From Trogon surrucura (Eukaryota > Chordata > Aves > Trogoniformes > Trogonidae), in assembly GCA_020746105.1 (NCBI GenBank), contig CM036624.1:29534084-29598083 (forward strand): a stretch of DNA of 64,000 nt, read 5' to 3'. This document shows, piece by piece, positions 24,010 through 37,570 of this stretch. How positions within the stretch are numbered: position 1 is the stretch's first letter; the number at the start of each line of letters is the position of its first letter. The notes below the pieces were generated by a model, which was not told where the DNA came from, searched no databases, and saw nothing but the letters and a program-made list of their open reading frames with translations. Both the position numbers and the translations under genes were made by a program.

Positions 24010-25036
24010 GAAACTAATAAATTTTGCTGAAGTTCTCTGGATTCTACCAGAATGTATGGAATTGTCTTTCATTAGTTAACAGCGCTTAACACTTATGTAG
24101 CAATTTCCATCCTCGGTGACAAGCTTATTAATCAATGCAACACCTCTGAAAGGAACACTGCTATGTATTCCTATTAGAGTGTGAAATTTAAAATGTATGG
24201 ATGTGCTCTGAAGTGTTGGTCAAACAGCCGAAGAAACACGGGTTTCAAATTTGAGAGTTTGTGGTTTCTGTCCCATGATTAGGCCAGACTCCTTTGACAC
24301 ACAGACCCCTTTATGTGTTTAATAGATCAGACCCTGCTGGATTTAGAGCCACACATCAACGTGGCCATACTCTGAAATGCGACGATAACACAACCATTTT
24401 TTATAATTGCTGCCTAGAGAATCTGAGGTGAGGATACAGCACACTGCTGTGATTTGCTCTTTGCAGCTTTGTCAAGATTTGCAGGAGCTGGAAGGTGTGG
24501 TTCCAGTGCACAATAAATAGGGTTGTGCTAAACGACCCCTGCCTTTTTTCATGCTAATGGACATGACAGAGTTGGGTTAACAAGGAAATCAATCCCAACC
24601 TAACTTTGAGTTCCCTCACCTCTGTTCTGTGCCTGCTGTTGAAGGACACTAATGGTACCACTGATCTGCTCTCCTTGCAGCCAAGAAGGCATCAGATGAG
24701 AGTGTTTTCTGCCTTCTACATCCCAGGAAAAAAATGTGTATTCAATCCAATAAGCTTGGTTTGGGAAATTAACCTTGTTCACTGTTACCAGATGTGCAGA
24801 AGTCACCAGGCAAATGCAGTGAAAAAGGCCTCCTATAAAGGGTATAATGAGTGACCAACCATTTCAGTTGGCGACTATAGGCATATCGATAAAAATCACC
24901 TCCTGCATATATCAAGTGATTGATAGCAAGTTTGAAAGCTTTTTCAGTTCCCTGGTAGTGCCATCCAGCTGCAATAAAACAGCTTTCGTGCTGCATGTAA
25001 GAAGAGCTTCAAGAATTTAAAAAAAAATCCATGGAG

Positions 25037-25120
25037 TACTTTTAAGTAGTTATTTATTTATAAATAAAAATAATACTATAAATATTATTTATTATAGTAC
25101 TTTTTATTACTTTTAAGTAG
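25037..25120. repeat. A/T-rich segment with direct repeat and nested palindromes
   Basis: TACTTTTAAGTAG occurs at 25037-25049 and again at 25108-25120. Between them lie a perfect 16-bp palindrome TTTATTTATAAATAAA (25053-25068) and an 8-bp-arm inverted repeat TACTATAA/TTATAGTA (25074-25081 and 25092-25099). The architecture could be cruciform-prone low-complexity DNA or the remains of a small inverted-repeat element. Confidence 0.6.
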
Positions 25121-25973
25121 CTCAGTCCATTGCTTTTAAGGGTGACAATATATAAATAATAGCAGGAGGGCAACTGTTTTAACATCTTATTGCTTTGCTC
25201 TGTTCGTAGGCAGCCTCTGAGACTTGGTCAGCAGCCTGATGTAAATCAGACTGCTCAGGACTAACAGCCCAGGATGTGCCCTGTGAGATGGGAGAGGAGC
25301 TTTTGGGATGCCTGAAGGGGAGATTTCAGGTGAGAAGAACTACCTAGAAAATTCAAACCCTCCAGCAAGCTCTGTAAGCGTAGTCCCTGTGTTGGCTGGA
25401 CAGACCAAGGCCATGGGCCAAATTATTGCCTGCAAGGTGTAGTCCCATTCCCACTGCCTGTCTTCTCGATAGCTAAGTTACTGGTACTGCCCACAGTCTG
25501 AGGTGAGCACTTGTAGCTGCTCATCTCCCTCAGTGCATCTGGTGCTTGGTCTTGTGCTGTTAATAGGAACCAATCGATCCTTTTGTAAAGGATATGTGCT
25601 TTGAGGTTTTTGGTGTTGTGAAACATCCATAGTATAGAAGCATTCAAGCTATATAAGCATTATGTGAATTTTTATGACCAAATCTGTGTCTGTTTCATTG
25701 CCTCATGCTCATGGAAATCTTGCATCACCCGTTGGGATACAACAAACCCTGGAGAACTCAAGAGGCTTCTGAGAAACTCTCACTGAGATTAATTTTGTAG
25801 TTAGATCCTGTTCCTTCTCACCAGAGGAGGAAATCCAGGTTCATAAAGCTCCAAGACTTGGGAAAGCACCTTGATAATATCGAGGTTGATCTGCTTCATC
25901 CACACAGCCTGTTTAAAAATTGGTTCCATCTACGAGACTTGGGTTTGGATCTGAGTCCAAATTTAAAGGTGAT

Positions 25974-26020
25974 GTCAATGTGATTTCTGATGTCAATGTC
26001 TGTTGTCAACGTGATTTCTG
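25974..26020 (+). repeat. Short local duplication
   Basis: A 16-nt unit GTCAATGTGATTTCTG (25974-25989) recurs as GTCAACGTGATTTCTG (26005-26020), 31 bp apart and differing at one base. A further GATGTCAATGT copy lies between them. This is probably slippage or microduplication. Confidence 0.7.
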
Positions 26021-26807
26021 CCAGTGGCTTAACTGCATGAGGGTCCACACTGTGTTTTAAAGCACAGAGTTTTAGTTTGACCTTTAAGTAATGTAAAGAT
26101 GGGTATTAACTTGAAGTCTAAATCTCTGGAAGTCTCTCTCTCGGTAGTTCTCAGGAAATTCACTACTCCAGCATAATGTAGCTTTCTGTTCTAATTACAG
26201 CATTGCTGTAGTTGGGCATGGCACATCAAAGGGGTTACCTTGCTCTTGTAGCAGAATCTTCCTTAGGTTTGCTCACTCTGGGGACCCACACCAGATTTCC
26301 CCGGTTCTGTGCACAGGCCAGATTTTCAGCTCCCTTTTAATCTTTGGCAATTTGAATTTATATGGAAAACTTACAGGTGACAGTCTGGCTATGTTGAGAC
26401 AAGTAGGATAGAAACCATGTCAGAACAGTCCCTGAAAGTCCTACGATGTGCTTAAAGCGTTTCAAGAGAACCCTTGATCCAAAGTATCAAAGGGTTACAG
26501 TAAGATCAAGAAGAATTAAAACTGATGGTGTGCCAGAAATCACGTGCAGCACAAGGTCATTACTCACCCTCGTTAAAGCGGTCTCAGTACCGTGGCCTGA
26601 TCTGAAGCTTAATTGAAAAGTTTCAGATGATGCATTATAACGAAGACACGACAGCCACTGCCCATTTCGTGACCTCTGCTAAAAAAAGGCAGATTGGTAA
26701 TAGGGCAGAAATCTAAGCAATTGCTTGAGGATAATCGAGGCCTAATGAGGTATCCAGTCTTTCAAAGGCAGAAGAACCTCTCCCTGATGCTGGAGAGAAG
26801 GCAAGGG

Positions 26808-26837
26808 CTGATGTGAGCAGGTTCCTGCTCACATCAG
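26808..26837. repeat. Perfect 14-bp-arm inverted repeat with 2-nt loop
   Basis: CTGATGTGAGCAGG (26808-26821), TT, CCTGCTCACATCAG (26824-26837). Every arm base pairs. Such a near-perfect 30-bp dyad is rare in non-repetitive DNA. It could be a cruciform site, a dimeric protein-binding site or a recent templated mutation. Confidence 0.85.
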
Positions 26838-29800
26838 GGAACAGGCCACCTGGCCAAGTCTCGGCAGCGGAGGGAATGCAAAGGGCAACACCGCATCTGT
26901 AGTGCGGGTTTCCAGTTGTACAAAGGGTTAGTGCCACGGCCTAGGACAGCCTCCTCTCAGTTGCCTTCTTTTGCAATCATTTTCTGTTAGCCCAGGCCTT
27001 GACCAAAAATGATCGTAAGGAACACATCAGGTCTGAATTATTAGTTGTGTTAGAAACCAAGACAGTGGCAATAGGAGATAGCTGAATGCTGATGTTATCA
27101 ATTTTGCCTAAAAATTCACAGAAAACATCAAACCCGTTGATGTTCCATCTGAGCATGATAAAAACTGCAAGTCACAATTACCCAAAGAAATTGAGTCTCT
27201 CTTTGGCATCTTCCTCTTTTTTTGCCCTGTTATCTGTTCTAGCAGAGAGGTCAGTGCCCATAGCCACGTGATTATCTCCACATCCAGCTGCCAAATTATG
27301 AAAGCTGCTCTTCCTGAGCTACGGCTTGGGCAGCCGTATTAGAGGGTTTGCACATGCCCCTGTCCAATGAGCAGTTACAGTGTGGAATCACCTTTCAGTC
27401 TGCAGAAGCCAAATGGTTTTTCATCTTTTTGAAATACTCAGATCACCTACTTTAGCCCCCATCTATAGACTTTGCTTTTTTGAGGAGAGGTTGTCTCTCC
27501 AGATTTGTAGCTGTTTGCTGTTCCTAATCTCTCCTGGTTTGATAAGAGCTCCCTCCTGTCTTGAGATACACTAGCCATGGGAAGCTAGACCAGACAAAAA
27601 CATTGCATAGGATTTCGGGGTCGGTGACAGAGTACAGCCTGCCTGTGATAAACTTGCTTAAAGGCATTGTGCACAACGACAAGTTGCACAAAATTGTTTA
27701 GCACTGTGAGCCATCTTCTTTGGCCTTTAAGATCCTCCTTAATTTTAAGTGCAGCTAAAATCAAAGTACCTGCTTTCTTTGCTGCAAATCCTACTTTAAT
27801 TATCTTCTGCTTTTTCATGTAATTTCCTTCAACTTTAAACACAGTGACTGAAAAAGAAGGCTAATATAAAGAAAAAAGTTATAATAAAATAGTTAAAACC
27901 CCATTTACACAGCTCTTCAAGACAGCAGGTAGCTGTCTTGAAAACCATGAGAGGTGCAACCAGCTTCACTGTTACACCCTTGGGCTTAGCACTAAACCAT
28001 GTGTTTTGCTGAAGTAAGACCTTTAATGTACGACATATGGTATCAGCTCTACAAAATATTACTGGCTGGCTGACAGCCCTGCCTCTGTCCATTGCTTGCA
28101 AATTAATACTCTAAGTCTGTGTGGGTAAATAGGTTGTCATCACCAGAGCCCGTGGTTGCTGCAAGCTGCACCCAGAAGCCTGAGGACTCTGCATCTCTAC
28201 TTTCATCCAGGGGGATTTTTGTGTTGAGCTGCTGCTGCTGTACCCATAATAGCAGTGGCTGAGCAGTCCTGCTTGGGGAGTAACCACTGCCACTGTGTTT
28301 TCAGGTCTCTGAGGAGTGCTGGGACAGCGCGGGAGGACAGGGCACTGCCGGCTGCTGCATGAGAGCTGCCACGGCGGCCTGCTGGGCTCTGCACGGGCTG
28401 GAGCGAGGCAAGCAGTGTGAAACGGGCTGCCTGGACCAGCCTGAAGGTACGGTGTCGAGAGGCGTTCCTTGATATATTGTTTCTTGTCAAGAATCATTGA
28501 TTGATTTAGCCATTTACGTTTTTTTTTTTAACTTATTTTACTTGTATATAAACAAGGACAAAAGGTAGATGGAGGAATGACTAGTGTGTTTTAGGAACGG
28601 GTACCAGTCTGCTCTTCCCAGGTATCTGCTAATCTCAGCTAGGGCTGATCTTTTTGACTTCAAGGTTGCGTTGTCCTGACCTATTGCAGGGAGCACTATT
28701 GCCCACAGTTTTCCTGGGTCACTGCAGCCTTCACATGACTCACTGGGTCTCTCTGCTCACTGTACAGTATCTTCAGCTACTAAAGTTAAGGCCAGCCTTA
28801 GTTTGTCTGTTCCACAGACATGCACGTGTGCATGTGGGGGGCGTGTAATGGCCCATGGGTCATGGACTGGCTGCTGCTGGTTTGGCTATGAGGTATAAGA
28901 GAAACTTAAATGTGCCATGGGAAGGGAGAGCGGCCAGTGAGATGTTCTCTATGCAACCCACTAGCTTTGCTGAGCTTTAAGTAATGAGAGGGGAGAAAAC
29001 CCCTGACATTTTTTTTTTTTAAAATGCAGATCGTGGAATTTGTGTGGCAAAAAATAGGGCAGTTATCAGTAGCCGAGGAGAATATGAGAAGAATAATTAT
29101 TGTATAGTCCTACTAATGAAATTGTACTGCGGCTCTAAAGAAAAAAAAAGAGAAAAGTCACCCAAGAGCCTGGTGAGTTACTTCAGGGAAAAAATAGCTT
29201 CTAGGATATGAATAGAAACATCAGCTTGTTGCCTTAGCAGAGAACTCTGGACACTTATGGAAATTCAAAACATTTCCATATAGTCCAGTCCAGGATAGAA
29301 TTAAAATGTTGTGAATCTTCCCTGGAAGCCAACATTTATCTAATATGTAAGCATATTTAGATTTCATTTTGAAATGGTTGTTAAAGGCTATCCTTTGGCT
29401 GCACTCTTATCCTTCATTCTAACTTTTTGCTTGAATTCTTGAACTCTGAGATTTTTATGTGAAGACAAATGTACTTTCAGAATGAGAAACGCCTGAATGA
29501 CCAGTTACAGCATGTACTAACCCTGAGAGATATCCATTGAATCTGCTCTCCTCCTCCAATTTACTCGCTGTTTTTTCAATCATGCCTTGCATTAATGTTC
29601 TACACTTAGCTAAGCTGTGTGTTACATTTTAGATCTATTTTTGTTTTGTCTAAAAAATTTCCAAATTGGCATTAAGTATTCAAGATGTAATCTCTGTAGC
29701 CGGAAACTAGTTATCAGATTCACATAAAGTAACTGGGCAATAGAAATAACTCTGAGCCGAATGCTTTTTTCTTAGAATTAATTTAGAGGGAATTTAATGC

Positions 29801-31469
29801 CTATGAAAGGTGCCGGATTGCAACATTAGAGAACTGAAGCTGCTATTTAACCACAGAACGGTTACAGGATGGGAGATGACTTTACAAGATTCCCCAGGAG
29901 GGTTGACAAAATATTTGTCTCGGGTTTGGTGCCTTTCATCTAGCTGGAACAACCAGGCTTTCATGTGTCAGTCGCTCTCAGGTTGCTGGCTTTCACCTGG
30001 GTGTTGGAGAGAGCCTATCCGTAAAAAGGGGGGATTTTGCTTTTGTGATTATTGGCTAACATTTATAATATGTTTTAACCTAAAAAGATGGATTTACTAC
30101 AGCGGAGTTGGCACATTGCTGTAAGAGACAGTCCTGAGTCAGAAATTCAAAGCACAAGGTGTATCTGTGCTGTCCCTGCCCTGTGCCGCAGAGGTGGGTA
30201 GAGCTGGAAGCGAAGCAAGGGGTGGACGCTGTGACCTGCAGCCTGCTACATGCTCTGCCACCACCCTTGCGATGCCCCCGGGCACAGTGCTGCAGTGCTC
30301 GGACCTCTGCAGAGGGGCTCTCAGATCCAAGGGTTCCACTGTTTGCGCTCAGTTGTCACCTGTTTATCAGAGGACAGATGACAGTGTCCGTTGCCAGGTT
30401 GAGAGTGAACCTATGCCGGGTTCAAGGTCTAATTCTTACCTTTTCCTTTTTTTCCCAACGTTTCCAGAATAAAGGCCACGTATAGTCTGCATGGTTTGAG
30501 TCTCAGTGGTCAGGTTCCTATCAGACAGGTACAGACAATATCATGTGTGATAACGGGTGGTCTTGTCAGCCACAGGAGACACTGAAAAGCATTTTTCACA
30601 ATACCTATTAAGCTTCAGCTTATATTCGCTGCTTAGTTAGTATGTTTGGTGTTGATGGTTTCTACTGACTTCAAGAGAAGTGGGAGAAGTGAGTAGCCTC
30701 AGGGTAGGTTTTACTGATTTCTCTCAAAGGGAGAGGCACCACCTGCCTCCCCACAAGCTCATCAGGAAAAGAAAATCACTCTTTCTGTGTTTTGCATGTG
30801 CCTGGTCTCATAGGTGGAAGGTGGCCTGCCCACACGGGATGCTCAGCGGGCTGCCCACCACAGCTCTGCTGCTGTCACGGCATGGCCAGCAGAAATACCT
30901 CCACAGTGGAACAGATCAGTAGGTTTGTTACTGTAATGAGAAGCTGGATTATGGACAAGCCCACTAGGAACCAGTTCATAGTTTTTTCCTCTGAAGCCAC
31001 ATTTTTGTGCTGGTTGTGGTGTGTTGGGCAGAAGCTTCATTCCCTCACACTGGAATTTCCTGTATTAGCACTGCATAAGAGTGGATTTATTTTGTGGTCC
31101 TTGAGCTTTTCGAGCTTCATGGATTTCACAGCCTTTATGTATCATGAAACAAAGGTCTGGTTTCTACTGAGGCATCACAGAAAGGATGAGCATCTGCTGA
31201 CTTGGTCTTCCAAAAATTGACGTCCTCCAGGAACCGGGGAGACCCAGTCTAGAATTATCCTAATTGAGATTGAGGTGTTAGTGACATGGCTCTCATATAG
31301 CTCACATACGCTTTTTGAACTGATTTTTGGAGCTAAAAGAAACAATTCCTTGTTTGTTGCCATTTGTACCCTAATATACTGCTGAGGGAGCTCTATTGCT
31401 TCCGTTGTAGCAGGAATATGGTGGTTACAATCTGTAAAACATTGCCTAGACCCTGCTTTTGTCAAAAAA
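26838..31469. other. Noncoding stretch, no gene seen
   Basis: A GC-richer segment at about 28310-28460 carries a few CpGs and minus-strand open frames (28111-28497) without domains. Around 28215-28240 a short CTG run encodes an artefactual Ser run on the minus strand. No repeat was identified before the CR1 fragment. Confidence 0.35.
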
Positions 31470-31531
31470 GGTTGGACCAGGTGATCCTTGAGGTCCCTTC
31501 CAACCTGGCATTCTATGATTCTGTGAAACTA
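31470..31531 (+). mobile_element. CR1 LINE 3'-terminal fragment
   Basis: GGTTGGACCAGGTGATCC continues into AGGTCCCTTCCAACCTGG and ends ATTCTATGATTCTGTGA, the characteristic sense-strand 3' terminus of avian CR1. Only about 60 bp remain, so this is a heavily 5'-truncated copy. The junction lies after the A-run at 31464-31469. Confidence 0.93.
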
Positions 31532-34500
31532 GGTCTGAGTGGGCGTCCTGCTTCAACATCTCCCACCCTAAGCAACTTTGTCATGCTCTGGGCTTGTGGG
31601 CTTAATACCATAAAGGCAATATTACAGCTTCATTTTGTGTCAAGGGCTTTTCAGAGAGGCCTGTGGACTCTTTCTCTTTTCTGAGACTCACCTGATTTCA
31701 GCCCAGCTGTGGTATTTCCACTTCTTAACTTACTCAAAATTGCATTTTGGATATCCAACCCTCAAATTTACAGCTTCATTGAAGTGAAGACAGGTTATAT
31801 AAGACTTTCTGTGTAGAAAGGTGTAATATAGTGTAGTATAGTGAGGTTTGTGGAAGAGTGGAAAATATCTGTTAAATTTTGGAAATAGAATTATTTAGAC
31901 GCCAAGTTTTTCATTGTTCTGCTAATGTCTTTCTGATCTGCAAGTTTTTAAAAGTAAAACGTCAGACTGCTGCAAATTTTAAAATGATATATCTAAGAAA
32001 TTTTGCATTGTGGTGTTGAGTCAGATCTCACAACTCCACAAGAAACAAAGTGCCAACAGTGATTCTGTGGAACACGTTTCCCAAAATTGCTCGTGTCCAT
32101 CTCTTCACCCCCTCTCCTTGATGCACTTCACGGCCTTAAACTGCTCCTATCGAGCCGGTTTGCCAGGGGCTCAGAGTGACTGGTAGAGTGGATTGAAATG
32201 CTCAGTTTTCCCAATGTTTGTACTTTATGACTAAGCTACATTATTCATTTAGGATTTTTTAAATCTAAGTCAGGATACTTTCACCTTAATTGCATTCTAA
32301 TTAACATCTTACTTTGTGGAGGATGACTATTACATAAACTGTAGGCCTACCCCAGCAGTCCAGAAATTTGTTTTCTTTTTTCCCAGGGTGACCGCTGTGC
32401 TTCCCAGCAGGCCAACAGCAATTTTCAGACTTGTCACAGAGCTTCAGTCAAACCTCCCCCACCCAAACCTTCTTGAGAGAGTCCTCTTTTATACATCCTT
32501 AGATGCTTTTTTATTAAATTTGCCTCAGTAATCAAATGTCCCAAACTTGTGGAGTTTCTTAGGTGGGAAATTTCATCAGTCCCTGCTTAGAGGAACACTG
32601 CTGTTTCGTCCCTGCTGCAGCTCCCACTTGCCTGTGCAAGAGGATGTCAGAGCACTTGGGTGATCTCATCTCTCCCAAGCACTAATTTAATTTGCAAAAT
32701 GTTGTGGGTTTTTTCTAACGTGTGTGAACTTTCCTTACTTTGTGTTCTTAATGAATTAATGCTCTTTTTTTCATCTGTATGGCCTCGGTATATACCCTGC
32801 CGTTGCACACAAGCCTTCATAGCTGTGTGGCAACGATGGTATGAAAACAAATCACTGCTAAAGCAATGAACTTAAATTTTCTGAGTCCCACTGGTAAGTT
32901 TACAGTGGTCCTTGCTGGTGACGACCTCAGTGGTGCTCAACTAAAGGCCAAGACACCATACTTGGGTTGCCATATCTCGAAGCACTAACTCGATCACTAA
33001 AAACTAACTGGAGGTAAAGTAGAGCAGTAGGAAACAGCTGAACCATGGTGCACACTTCCCTACAAATACAGAGTCAGGCCACGTACTGTGTGCTCAGGCG
33101 GTGTGCTGGTGAAGTCCTGCTACATAAATACAAACAGAACCATGGTAAAGTTTGTAATTTTCACTGAATTCTTAGTTTTTCCTCTCCAAACTTCATTCTT
33201 AGCACTTCCATCTGAAGCCACCTGGCCTTTAAATCAAGAGTTAGTATTGCTCTGTGCAATATCCAGGCCAAGCTCTGGTTTGAACTACCTGTTTAAAATT
33301 CCCCTTGTTTTATAATTTCAGCTGAAGAGTTTTAATCACATTTTGTTGTGAGCAGTGCTGTACAGCGGGCTGCACATCGCTGAGAAACTTCAGTCTAGAG
33401 GTAGTTGCACTTCAGTGCCAATGGAAATAATAACTGGATGGATGGAAAGTGTCTGGGATTGATGTGGTTTAAAGGTGCTGTTCGTGCAAGCTTTTATCAA
33501 GGAAGGAGTTAGGGAAGAGATTCACTCTTAAAATGCAGGTGCGCTCGTGCTTTCTCTGACAGATGTGTTCCAACACTGTTTTGAATTCTGTTTAAAATTT
33601 GAAAGAGCTAAACCTTCAGGCTCTTCTCTTCCTTTCTTAAATTCATTTCCCTGATTAGATAAAAAAGAAACATTTTGCAACTTACTTTAAACTTTCTTCA
33701 AAAGAGCTACTGGAAAAGGAGCATTCATGTGAAGTACATAAGCTGTAAACGAATGTCAAGCACAGCAGATGGAGAGATTTTGAATGTACTAATGGACAGA
33801 CATTATACTGTAGGATTTTACCTAAGAGAAAACCTCAGATGTGGAGGGACTGCTCGGTGGGGATAAAGCCCCAAAGAATGAGCCAAATGATAGAAAAGTG
33901 TTACCAGAGTAAAGAGCCATACATGCGAAATAAATACTGAAAGGAGGAAATAGCGCCAGCAAAGATAATGAAAGATACAGAACATTTTGGTTAAGTAACT
34001 GATGCAGGAGCACGTACACACAGCCTGTGTCAAAAATGCAAGCTCTTAGGGTGGATCTCTCTCTCTTTTTCTCCCTCCCCACGTCATTTGGGCATTTTTT
34101 CCCCCTCATAATGAAGGTAGCTTAACAGAGTTAACAGCATTAATGGGCAAAGCTCCTTCCTTCTAAATGTGCAACAGACTTTTTCACAGTGCTCTGTCAG
34201 ACATTTTCAGGTGTGTACTTGCCTTGAAATTTCTAACAAACTGTTTTCCTCGGATAATTTTTGATGAATTTTTGTTAGGCCTCCTGGCTGCTTGTTATTT
34301 TCTCTGGTTGTGTGGAAGTAGCAAAGCAAGCAGGTTGAGGTTTGCATGATTTGTGAATATGAAGTGGGAAAAAAAGAGCAATCTTAAAAAAAAAATACCC
34401 CACAGGAAAGAAATAATGGGCAATATGTTTCCTTTTGAACTTTTTCAAATCAACCTCTGGAAAAGGTGTCATAAAGCCCCCAGAAATGAGTAACAGCACA

Positions 34501-37230
34501 GGGACAAAGAAAACTCTGTTACAGATGTCCCTGCAAGTCTACGAGCAAATTGTTTTTTTCTAAATAACTCCAGAACATTACATGGCCTTAACAAGTTTCC
34601 CAGGACAGGAACTCCTAGTTTATTACTTGCTCACATTGTCATCAGAAATTAATTTTGTCCCTGAAAGACAAATTGGCTGGTAGCTTATGAAGTTAAATGG
34701 AAAGAACAAGTGAGCATCTGTTTCTTCTGCATTTTGTCTCCTTGGTGTCTTACATATAAATGAATCAGAGTGTTCAAACTTAAATTAAGATCTTTGGCTA
34801 GATAAACAGTTAAAACTGGTTCCCATAGCTACCTCTCACACATAGCTGTGATTGCATTATAATCCCCTAGTAATCAGGTCTAAATGAAAGAAAGATGATA
34901 AGGGTGCTATTTTCAGTTTTCAGTACTGATTTTTATTAGCTCTCAATCAGATCAGGACTGCTTTGCCTTTCATCACATTGTGGCAGTGTTTGTAGAATCA
35001 TTAGAGTAATAAAGTGTAAATCTTACCGAGGTGCATTTTTCTTGAGGTGTTTTATATAACAGAAACTCTGAAGATTACATTGGCGGGTACAGGAAAGATT
35101 TGTTTCTGCAACTAAAGTGAGGATGTAATGTATGCTATATTCATTTATTTTTTACCCAAGCGAATACCTAATGAATTACCTTGCCGAGGTAAAAGGAAAA
35201 ATAAAAATATCTGAAGAACCAGCCTGTCTGAACACGGTCCTAATATCCAGTACTGAGTTTAGTCGGTTTTTTAATTTGCCTGATTATCTTGTATCATATC
35301 TCTCCCTGTGCATTACCATGCGCAAATGAATTGCAGGCAAAACCACAAGCACTGCTATTACCAGCCTGCTGTTTTTAGTAAACTAGTGCAGCCCAATAAA
35401 ACATCATGTTGCAGCAATATATAAGTATTTATTGTGGAGTAAATTTCAGCTAAACAAAAGCACACAGGGAGGCCTGATCCTGCTCCTAGGAGAGGCAGTG
35501 GCAAAGCTCGTGTTTGGCTCATACATCATTCGCGCCTCACCTGCACCCTTGATTTGCAGTATCCTTTGAGGTAAATTTTACTTAATAGCTTTACTTCTAA
35601 AAGGTTCCTGGCTGCCAAATTTAGAGGAGACTTCACCCAACCTTCAGAGGTTTTCCTGGGTGTTTCTGCAGGCAGAGCTATCCTGTAGCACAGAAATTGC
35701 CTCGTGTAGTGTTGCGGGATTGTTTGCAGGTGTGCCCCACATTGGCAATTAACTCCCAGTTTAATACTGGAGTGATTTTACTTTCCCATAGACTTTCCTT
35801 TTAATATCTGGTGAATGTTACAATATATCGTACTGCAGCATAGCTATTAAAATGCCTCCCCATTTTGAATATTTGAATTGTATGTATTCTGTATTTAAAT
35901 GAAGAGCAAACTGTCCCAGTAATTCAGTGTTAGGAGTATTGGGTAGCAACAGAAATCAGTCAAAAAGTTGGGGGAAAACCAAACACACAACTTTCCGTTT
36001 TTCTGTTTGATTTTAATATACCTGATGTAGGAACTATGCCTGATATTACCATTAACAAGCTATACTTACTTTCTGTTCTATAAAAGATGAATCAGTTCAG
36101 CCATCAAATAGCAGTGTTTGCATAGTTAGTAAAGTCAAAGATGCTGTCTGATGTTAGGACGTGGAATACTTTAGGACATGGAGCATTTAACGTATACAAA
36201 TTTATACCTGGGATAATTCAATATTGGTATTCACATCAGGCAAAAAAAAAAAAAGGATAAATCATTTCATATGATGTTATAGATAAGGAAAATAAATTTA
36301 TGTTTCAAATTTTAATCTATTAAGGCTTCTAAGATGCAGAGAGGTTCTTAGTCTAAAATGATTAATTTGCTACTAATATTTTAAACTACAAAAAGCTCAA
36401 ATTCAAACGCTGTTTCAAGGCAAATAGGCAAAGAGTATTTTGGTCAGAAGGGTTTTGTGTGTGTTTGTATGTTGACACGCAAATGTAATATGTCTGAAGA
36501 TGTTGCTATGTCTAATGACACAAAAGAGAGTAAATTGTAGAGCCTGATTATCAACAGATAACAAGACACACTGTATATAAATAAATGCTCGGCATCAAAA
36601 CCCATTATTGGATTAGCTATATAATCATGTTTCAGGCTGTAAGTCTGTGCTGACAAATGAACACTTTTCATTTGGCTCAAGGTCCTCATCAGCAACGGAA
36701 CTAATTTTACATTCTCACCCATTAAGTGAATAAGATGTGGAAAAAGCTGTCTGCTTTTTGAAGTGTAAATTTGCTGCTACAGGCTGTGCAGACCAAAGCT
36801 CTTTTGAAGCAGTGAAATGAGATCATCTCTAGGGACATGTGAACCTGACAAAGTTTAGGTCATTTCTGTGGAAGGTATGGCGGGGGGGGGAGCCATTTGG
36901 ATATGGTTTCAGTAGTGACTTATATGGGGCAATTTGGAAGATGCTGAACTTTACAAGCTTTTTGTTCAAATTTGTGAGAGAGCTTGAACTGGAAGCACAG
37001 ATGCAAGCTTTCAGCCCTCAGAAAGAAACCTCCATAAACATCTGAACTGGATACTTGGCCAGCACGGTTTGGGAGCGCTAAGCAGGCTGTGTGCTGAGCG
37101 TGTCCTGTTCGGCACAACTTAACCAAGTCGTTTTTAGGGGCTGGATATTTCCCTTGCATTCCTCTCCGTACACAGGCACACACACACAAACAGAGATTCA
37201 GGAACTAACCTCGACCTCTTTCTAGAAAAG
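31532..37230. other. AT-rich noncoding DNA, no gene seen
   Basis: Conserved-looking AT-rich sequence (for example around 34860-35340 and 36440-36720) with no recognised transposon, RNA gene or convincing exon. A 13-nt A run lies at 36242-36254. Confidence 0.35.
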
Positions 37231-37570
37231 GGCTGGACATGGAGGAACTAGACAATCACATCCCACTTTCTGCCCCTTGGGAGGTCCCCAAGGCGAGAGG
37301 AAAATCACAGCTCTGTCCCTCCTCTGGCTGCCAGCCCCACGAAGTGCAGCATGGCACCGGCTTTTGCTTGGCCTCTGGAAGCTCCCTCCTGGCTGCAGGG
37401 ACGCATGTCCTGCCTGTGCCTGTGGGACAGAGGCGTGGTGGGCATGGAGGGCAGCGTGGACAGAAGGGGAGAGGCCTCCTTGGAGGTCTCACTGAGGATC
37501 CACTCGATCAGCCAGTGTAAGGGGCAGCGTTACGATAAGCTCCAGGCCTTCCGTGCCAGGGAGCCGTGTT
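37231..37570. other. GC-rich patch with overlapping open frames
   Basis: Frames on both strands (37239-37520, 37277-37495 and 37351-37599 plus; 37256-37492 minus) are simultaneously open, which is typical of GC composition. CpG is only moderate. No domain is recognised. Confidence 0.35.

Noticed and set aside
28111-28497. 128-codon minus-strand frame with a Ser run
   Set aside because: The Ser run comes from a short CTG/CAG-type run in DNA. There is no domain or start context.
32055-32075. AGTGATTCTGTGG resembling a CR1 3' end
   Set aside because: No neighbouring CR1 sequence upstream; the short similarity is probably coincidental.
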